From NCBI GenBank assembly GCA_964459305.1, contig CAYWNA010000038.1:1-64000 (forward strand): DNA of 64,000 nucleotides. Direction: 5' to 3'. Origin of the DNA: CAYWNA01 sp964459305. GTDB taxonomy: Bacteria; Planctomycetota; Planctomycetia; Pirellulales; Pirellulaceae. Made by a program: the position numbers and the translations under genes. The notes under the pieces were generated by a model. It was given only the letters and a program-made list of their open reading frames with translations. It did no database searches and was not told the DNA's origin. This document shows positions 61,193 through 64,000 of this stretch, piece by piece (within the stretch, counting starts at the first letter, position 1; every line of letters begins with the position of its first letter).

Positions 61193-64000
61193 ATGTCCTT
61201 ACACCATCGTTCGTCTTCGTCGCGTGCTCGCGCGAGCTTGTTTCGCCGCCAGAATCGCAACCCTGCATTTCGCCGCAGGCTGCTGGTGGAACACCTGGAA
61301 AGTCGGATGTTACTTTCGACATGGACCGTCCTGAACGTCGACGACAGTGGCGCAGGTTCCCTGCGCGAAGCCATCGACCTATCGAACGCGAATGAGGGAT
61401 TCGACACGATTGAATTCGCCATCGGCGGCGGTGGTCCCCAGACCATCCAGCTTCAGTCTCCCCTTCCCACCATCACCGATCCCGTGGCCATCGACGGCAC
61501 GAGCCAGCCGGGCTTCGTTGCCCTTCCTATTGTCGAGGTTGCCGGCACTGCAGCGAGCCCCGTCCTGACGCTCGCAGCAGACGACAGTACGCTTCGGGGA
61601 CTCGCCGTCCGGACGGCCGGCACGGCAATATCGCTTTCAGGGGCGGACCGGGCCCTTGTTTCAAACTTGGATGTGTCGTGGACGGGTGCGGGAGAATCGG
61701 GGATGGGGATCGATTTGTGGGAGTCGAACAGCGGCACCATCGAATACGTCACCGCGACGAATCGGCAGGTGGGCCTGAAGATGAGGCGGTCGGGTGACAA
61801 CGTCATCCAGCACAACGATTTTTCCGGTGCGGGCACGTGGGCAATTCAGACAAACGCGGACACCACCGGGACCGGCAATCAGTACTTGCACAACAATCTT
61901 AGCGATAGTGCCAATGGTGTGTCTCTTTCTTATGAAGTTGGAATGACTCTCTCCGGCGACTCATTTAACATGGCAGGGATTCCCGGGATGGGGTTGGAGC
62001 TTCATCGCGTATCGAATTCGCAAATATCGGGGTTGGACGTGTCATGGACGGGGGCGGGAATATCCGGTACGGGAATCCTTGTGGGCTCGTCTTCGAACAA
62101 CACGATTGAGCAAGTCACGGTGATGAACCGGACCTTCGGAGTTGATCTCGTTTCCTCCAGCGCTGCCGCGGTGGAATGCACTTCGATTCTCGAAAACGCA
62201 ACCGGTGTCCGTATCAAGGGAGCGTCGTCGGGTATCCTGCTGAACAACAACCGCATCGCGGGAAATTCAGGTAATGGTGTCGTGAACAGCGCGCCGGAGG
62301 TGGTGAACGCCGAGTACAACTACTGGGGTTCGGCGGATGGGCCGGCGACCCTCGGCGGGGCGGGAGACACGTATTCGGGCAACGTGGACGCCGAGCCGTT
62401 TCTGACGGAACTGCCGCCCTGCCTCAACACGAACGAGCCACCCGTGGCCGACGCCGGCGGCCCGTATGCGATTGACGAAGGTGACGCCCTTGTCCTGGCC
62501 GGTTCGGGCAGCGACGTGGACGACGGCGACACCTTGATCTTGACCTACAGTTGGGACCTGAACAACGACGGCACATTCGACGACGCCACCGGCGCGGCAC
62601 CGACGCTCGCCTGGAGCGAACTGGATGCGTTGGGGCTCGACGATGACGGCACATTCACAGTGACGTTGCGAGTGTACGATAATGACACATACACAGACAA
62701 CTCGGCGGCGGTGACTATCGAAAACACGGCTCCCCGGCTAGTCGATGTGTCGGTGACTTCACCAATTGACGAGAATGCCGAAGCAACGCTCGCTGGCGAT
62801 ATTCTCGATCCCGGTTCACAGGACACGTTCACGCTGACGATCGACTGGGGTGACGGCACCACCGAAGCCGTCGATTATGGAGCCGGGACGACGTCGTTCG
62901 TCCGCACTCACCGCTACATGGACGATGGGCCGTCGCCAGGTAACGGTGCCCCATCGTACAGCTACGAGATCCAGGTCACAGTGATCGACAAGGATTCCGG
63001 CATTGGCCGAACGACAACGCCGCTCACGGTCAACAACGTGCCACCAGTGATCGCCGACTTCCATAACAGTCCGCCGTCGTCTGGCGGCGATTCTGCTGGC
63101 GAAGAGATCACCGTGGGCGGCGCGTTTAGCGACATCGGAACGTTCGACACGCATACCGCCACCGTGGACTGGGGCGACGGGACAAGCTCGCCCGCGGATG
63201 TCACCCAGTCAGACGGATCGGGGAGCATCTTCGCGAGCCACGTCTACGATAATGGTGGTGTCTACACGATCACGCTGACCGTGACCGACGATGACACGGA
63301 CAAGGCTACGAAAACCAGCACGGCCGAGATCATCGGTGTCGGAGTCAACAACAGGGTCCTACAAATCGTCGCGACGACTCGAAAGGACGACATACGCGTA
63401 AAGCCGAAGGGCCGCGGCCAGGTGGAAGTCAAGACGGACTTCACCGAGCCCAAGAAGCAGCTCTTCCCCGCCGACTCGTTCGACTCGATTCTCGTGGTCT
63501 TGGGCCCTGGTCATGATCTTGCCCGTATCGACGAGAGAATCCTGATCGATGCGGTTATGGACGGCGGCGACGGAAAAGACGAACTCCATGCCGGTGGCGG
63601 CAACACGACGATGTACGGCGGGGCCGGCAACGACCGCCTCCACGGCGGTAATGGAGACGACACGTTGGACGGCGGTCCCGGTGCCGACCGCCTGTATGGC
63701 GACGGTGGCAACGATGTGATCATCGACCTGGACGGACACAATCGTATCTGGTCGGGAAGCGGCGCCGACACGATCACAGCGGGCGGTGGCAACGACCGAA
63801 TCGCTGCTGGTGGCGGAGACGATCTCGTTTTGGCGGGTGCCGGTGACGACCGTGTCGATGCGGGTCGCGGCAGTGACGTGGTCGTCGGCGGAGATGGCGA
63901 CGACCGGATCACAGGCGGACCGGGCCTGGACCTGCTGATTGGCGGAAAGGGCAGCGACAAACTCCAAGGCGGCAATGGCCGGCGCGGGCCCGGCGATATC
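61193..64000 (+). CDS. Giant LEPR-XLL surface protein with beta-helix, PKD and RTX repeats (partial)
   Basis: Open from the ATG at 61193 (GGAG 8 nt upstream) to the window end: 936 codons with no stop, so the 3' end is missing. A basic N-terminus leads to LVEHLESRMLLS (about 30-41), a variant of the LEPR-XLL export motif of planctomycete surface proteins. Residues about 44-400 look like a right-handed beta-helix (SGTIEYVTATNR, NNTIEQVTVMNR). PKD/Ig-like domains follow (about 410-715; NEPPVADAGGPYAIDEG, FTLTIDWGDGTT). From about 790, RTX calcium-binding nonapeptides repeat (GGAGNDRLHGGNGDDTLDGG). Probably secreted and calcium-stabilised. Confidence 0.92.
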   Translation, partial: MSLHHRSSSSRARASLFRRQNRNPAFRRRLLVEHLESRMLLSTWTVLNVDDSGAGSLREAIDLSNANEGFDTIEFAIGGGGPQTIQLQSPLPTITDPVAIDGTSQPGFVALPIVEVAGTAASPVLTLAADDSTLRGLAVRTAGTAISLSGADRALVSNLDVSWTGAGESGMGIDLWESNSGTIEYVTATNRQVGLKMRRSGDNVIQHNDFSGAGTWAIQTNADTTGTGNQYLHNNLSDSANGVSLSYEVGMTLSGDSFNMAGIPGMGLELHRVSNSQISGLDVSWTGAGISGTGILVGSSSNNTIEQVTVMNRTFGVDLVSSSAAAVECTSILENATGVRIKGASSGILLNNNRIAGNSGNGVVNSAPEVVNAEYNYWGSADGPATLGGAGDTYSGNVDAEPFLTELPPCLNTNEPPVADAGGPYAIDEGDALVLAGSGSDVDDGDTLILTYSWDLNNDGTFDDATGAAPTLAWSELDALGLDDDGTFTVTLRVYDNDTYTDNSAAVTIENTAPRLVDVSVTSPIDENAEATLAGDILDPGSQDTFTLTIDWGDGTTEAVDYGAGTTSFVRTHRYMDDGPSPGNGAPSYSYEIQVTVIDKDSGIGRTTTPLTVNNVPPVIADFHNSPPSSGGDSAGEEITVGGAFSDIGTFDTHTATVDWGDGTSSPADVTQSDGSGSIFASHVYDNGGVYTITLTVTDDDTDKATKTSTAEIIGVGVNNRVLQIVATTRKDDIRVKPKGRGQVEVKTDFTEPKKQLFPADSFDSILVVLGPGHDLARIDERILIDAVMDGGDGKDELHAGGGNTTMYGGAGNDRLHGGNGDDTLDGGPGADRLYGDGGNDVIIDLDGHNRIWSGSGADTITAGGGNDRIAAGGGDDLVLAGAGDDRVDAGRGSDVVVGGDGDDRITGGPGLDLLIGGKGSDKLQGGNGRRGPGDI

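Noticed and set aside
61453..63967. Several minus-strand frames in the last 2.6 kb
   Set aside because: Antisense to the RTX/PKD protein gene; repetitive Ser/Pro composition is the mirror of the Gly/Asp repeats.

Overview
The window looks like chromosome from a member of the Planctomycetota, possibly a Pirellulales-type genome. The evidence is a set of lineage-typical families: a DUF1559 pseudopilin-like protein, two BBP7-type outer-membrane barrels, large membrane Ser/Thr kinases with TPR tails, PQQ-propeller proteins, a LEPR-XLL surface protein, DUF5107/TPR and ThuA proteins, and many small secreted lipoproteins. Base composition is moderately GC-rich and even throughout. I see no rRNA, tRNA, CRISPR array, prophage or intact insertion sequence.

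Layout. 1-6.3 kb: tail of an upstream gene, a Ser/Thr kinase and a large exported methyltransferase/PQQ-propeller protein. 6.3-9.8 kb: an eIF1/SUI1-like factor, a methyltransferase, a 35-residue lysine-rich protein, a SapC-family protein and an ambiguous small ORF. 9.9-14.3 kb: a BBP7 barrel, an outer-membrane barrel gene broken by one amber codon, a C39 peptidase 3 nt behind it, and thioredoxin. 14.3-20.4 kb (minus strand): a multi-PAS histidine kinase, a HAD phosphatase, a rhomboid protease and a LysM protein. 20.8-23.2 kb (plus strand): Rrf2 and ArsR regulators, then PncC and a NadD-like nucleotidyltransferase, which make consecutive steps from NMN to NaAD. 23.3-28.6 kb: a second BBP7 barrel, topoisomerase VI subunit B without subunit A, and two secreted proteins. 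28.6-35.3 kb: a PA0069-type radical SAM enzyme, a GNAT acetyltransferase, an overlapping pair of M16 peptidases with complementary active-site motifs, and a multispanning TPR protein. 35.7-39.3 kb: a lipoprotein, the DUF1559 protein, and divergent queE and queF. 39.3-45.6 kb: an SPFH protein, RecG, a Ser/Thr kinase fused to a degenerate receiver, and family-4 uracil-DNA glycosylase. 45.9-54.3 kb: a HEAT-like secreted protein, a PIG-L deacetylase, a DUF885 peptidase, ThuA and TlpA-like proteins, and a pseudoreceiver protein. 54.4-57.1 kb: a BlaI/BlaR1 pair whose M56 protein carries a long helical-repeat tail, with two clear TACAnnTGTA operators over its promoter. 57.2-64 kb: a DUF5107/TPR protein and the first 936 codons of a giant LEPR-XLL/PKD/RTX surface protein that runs off the window.

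The intergenic spaces are rich in palindromic repeats. At least three families recur: about 125 bp with five copies, about 80-130 bp with three, and about 72 bp with three. Several are nested inside other inverted repeats, and two composites at 60.3-60.8 kb are flanked by 9-10 bp direct repeats, which suggests past mobility.

The most interesting items are the amber-interrupted barrel next to a C39 peptidase (resembling the FapF/FapD amyloid-export pair), the lone topoisomerase VI B subunit, the M56-helical-repeat sensor with its operators, the two Ser-for-Asp pseudoreceivers, the exported methyltransferase-propeller fusion, and the nested mobile palindromes.
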